31,160 nt of DNA. Source: Bacteroidetes bacterium UBA5697 (GTDB taxonomy: Bacteria; Bacteroidota; Bacteroidia; B-17B0; Aurantibacillaceae). How positions within the stretch are numbered: position 1 is the first letter of the stretch; every line of letters starts with the position of its first letter. Positions 30,748-31,160 of the stretch are shown one piece after another. Location of the stretch: assembly GCA_002420145.1 (NCBI GenBank), contig DIHL01000015.1, positions 1 through 31,160 of the forward strand, written 5' to 3'. The position numbers and the translations under genes are program-made. The notes beneath the pieces were generated by a model that did not search any database, had not been told where the DNA came from, and worked only from the letters and a program-made list of their open reading frames with translations.

Positions 30748-31143
30748 ATGCATCAATCCCTCGCCCATATAGCCCTAGTAGTCAGCGATTACGACGAAGC
30801 AATCAACTACTATACTCAAACATTACATTTTACATTAGTAGAAGATAAAGTGATGAGTGCCACTAAACGTTGGGTGATGGTAGCGCCACCTGGTAGCACA
30901 GGAACAACTATTTTATTAGCCAAAGCAGCTAACGAAGAACAACAAAGCAGAGTTGGTAACCAAACTGGAGGGCGTGTATTTTTGTTTTTATATACCGATG
31001 ATATTGAAAGAGATTATAAAAACCTCATTGATAAAAAAGTAACAATTGTTAGAGAACTAGAATCTCAACCACATGGTAAAGTAGCAGTGTTTGCAGATTT
31101 GTATGGCAATTTGTGGGATTTGATAGAGCCTAGTGCAGTTTAA
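30748..31143 (+). CDS. VOC-family protein (glyoxalase/bleomycin-resistance fold)
   Basis: The 131-residue protein is a single vicinal-oxygen-chelate domain: SLAHIALVVSDYDEAINYYTQ with metal-ligand candidate H6 at the N-terminus, GGRVFLFLYTDDIERDY in the middle, and AVFADLYGNLWDLIEP at the end with a terminal acidic ligand candidate (E in LIEP). VOC proteins include glyoxalases, dioxygenases and antibiotic-binding proteins; the substrate cannot be predicted. It starts 9 nt after the GIY-YIG gene and ends 17 nt before the window edge, so it may continue an operon beyond it. Confidence 0.88.
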   Translation: MHQSLAHIALVVSDYDEAINYYTQTLHFTLVEDKVMSATKRWVMVAPPGSTGTTILLAKAANEEQQSRVGNQTGGRVFLFLYTDDIERDYKNLIDKKVTIVRELESQPHGKVAVFADLYGNLWDLIEPSAV

Positions 31144-31160
31144 CCACATAGGTACATAGT

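Overview
The window looks like chromosomal DNA of a low-GC member of the Bacteroidota. The signs are an A/T-rich composition, a secreted protein ending in a type IX secretion (T9SS) sorting domain, many signal peptides that end in an AQ-type cleavage site, a DUF5522 protein, a MlaEFD/MCE system linked to Fe-S proteins, and bS16 with an alanine-rich tail. A genus cannot be named from this sequence. I see no tRNA, rRNA, CRISPR array or classical insertion sequence, and no gene-free stretch longer than 300 bases.

Region 1 (1-10802) is a surface-polysaccharide locus. Seven tightly packed minus-strand genes run from an ABC-2 permease (Wzm-like) and its ATPase with a C-terminal carbohydrate-binding domain (Wzt-like) through a methyltransferase, two GT4 glycosyltransferases, a zinc-ribbon methyltransferase and a third GT4 enzyme cut by the left edge. 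A WecE-type sugar aminotransferase lies further right. Between transporter and aminotransferase, on the opposite strand, is a 1063-residue multidomain T9SS cargo protein. The layout fits ABC-exported O-antigen-like glycan synthesis.

Region 2 (10910-20664) is mostly housekeeping. It holds rdgB, a strong REP-like palindrome, a THUMP-domain RNA methyltransferase, mlaF-mlaE, a tandem universal stress protein with its terminator, and rpsP with a shared bidirectional terminator. A minus-strand operon follows: mlaD-like, membrane 4Fe-4S protein, HAD-like protein, CCG-domain Fe-S protein, TPR lipoprotein.

Region 3 (20737-25823) is dominated by envelope proteins: a histidine-bearing multispanning membrane protein, a 56-residue DUF5522 gene, an outer-membrane barrel, an ACC-deaminase/D-cysteine desulfhydrase homologue, and two tandem paralogous secreted proteins that share an N-terminal domain.

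Region 4 (25959-31143) runs on the plus strand: an ALDH8-type aldehyde dehydrogenase, a GxxExxY nuclease-fold gene, thiL, a small lipoprotein, a RidA-family protein resembling 2-aminomuconate deaminase, a GIY-YIG/DUF4357 protein and a VOC protein. The dehydrogenase and RidA protein may act in consecutive steps of tryptophan/kynurenine catabolism.

The most unusual structure is at 27411-27963. The GxxExxY gene is enclosed by near-perfect ~32-bp terminal inverted repeats built from ACGAAT/ATTCGT units. A hairpin precedes the gene, and a second one uses the gene's own 3' coding end as one arm. It looks like a minimal, apparently uncharacterised mobile or selfish element wedged between the aldehyde dehydrogenase and thiL.
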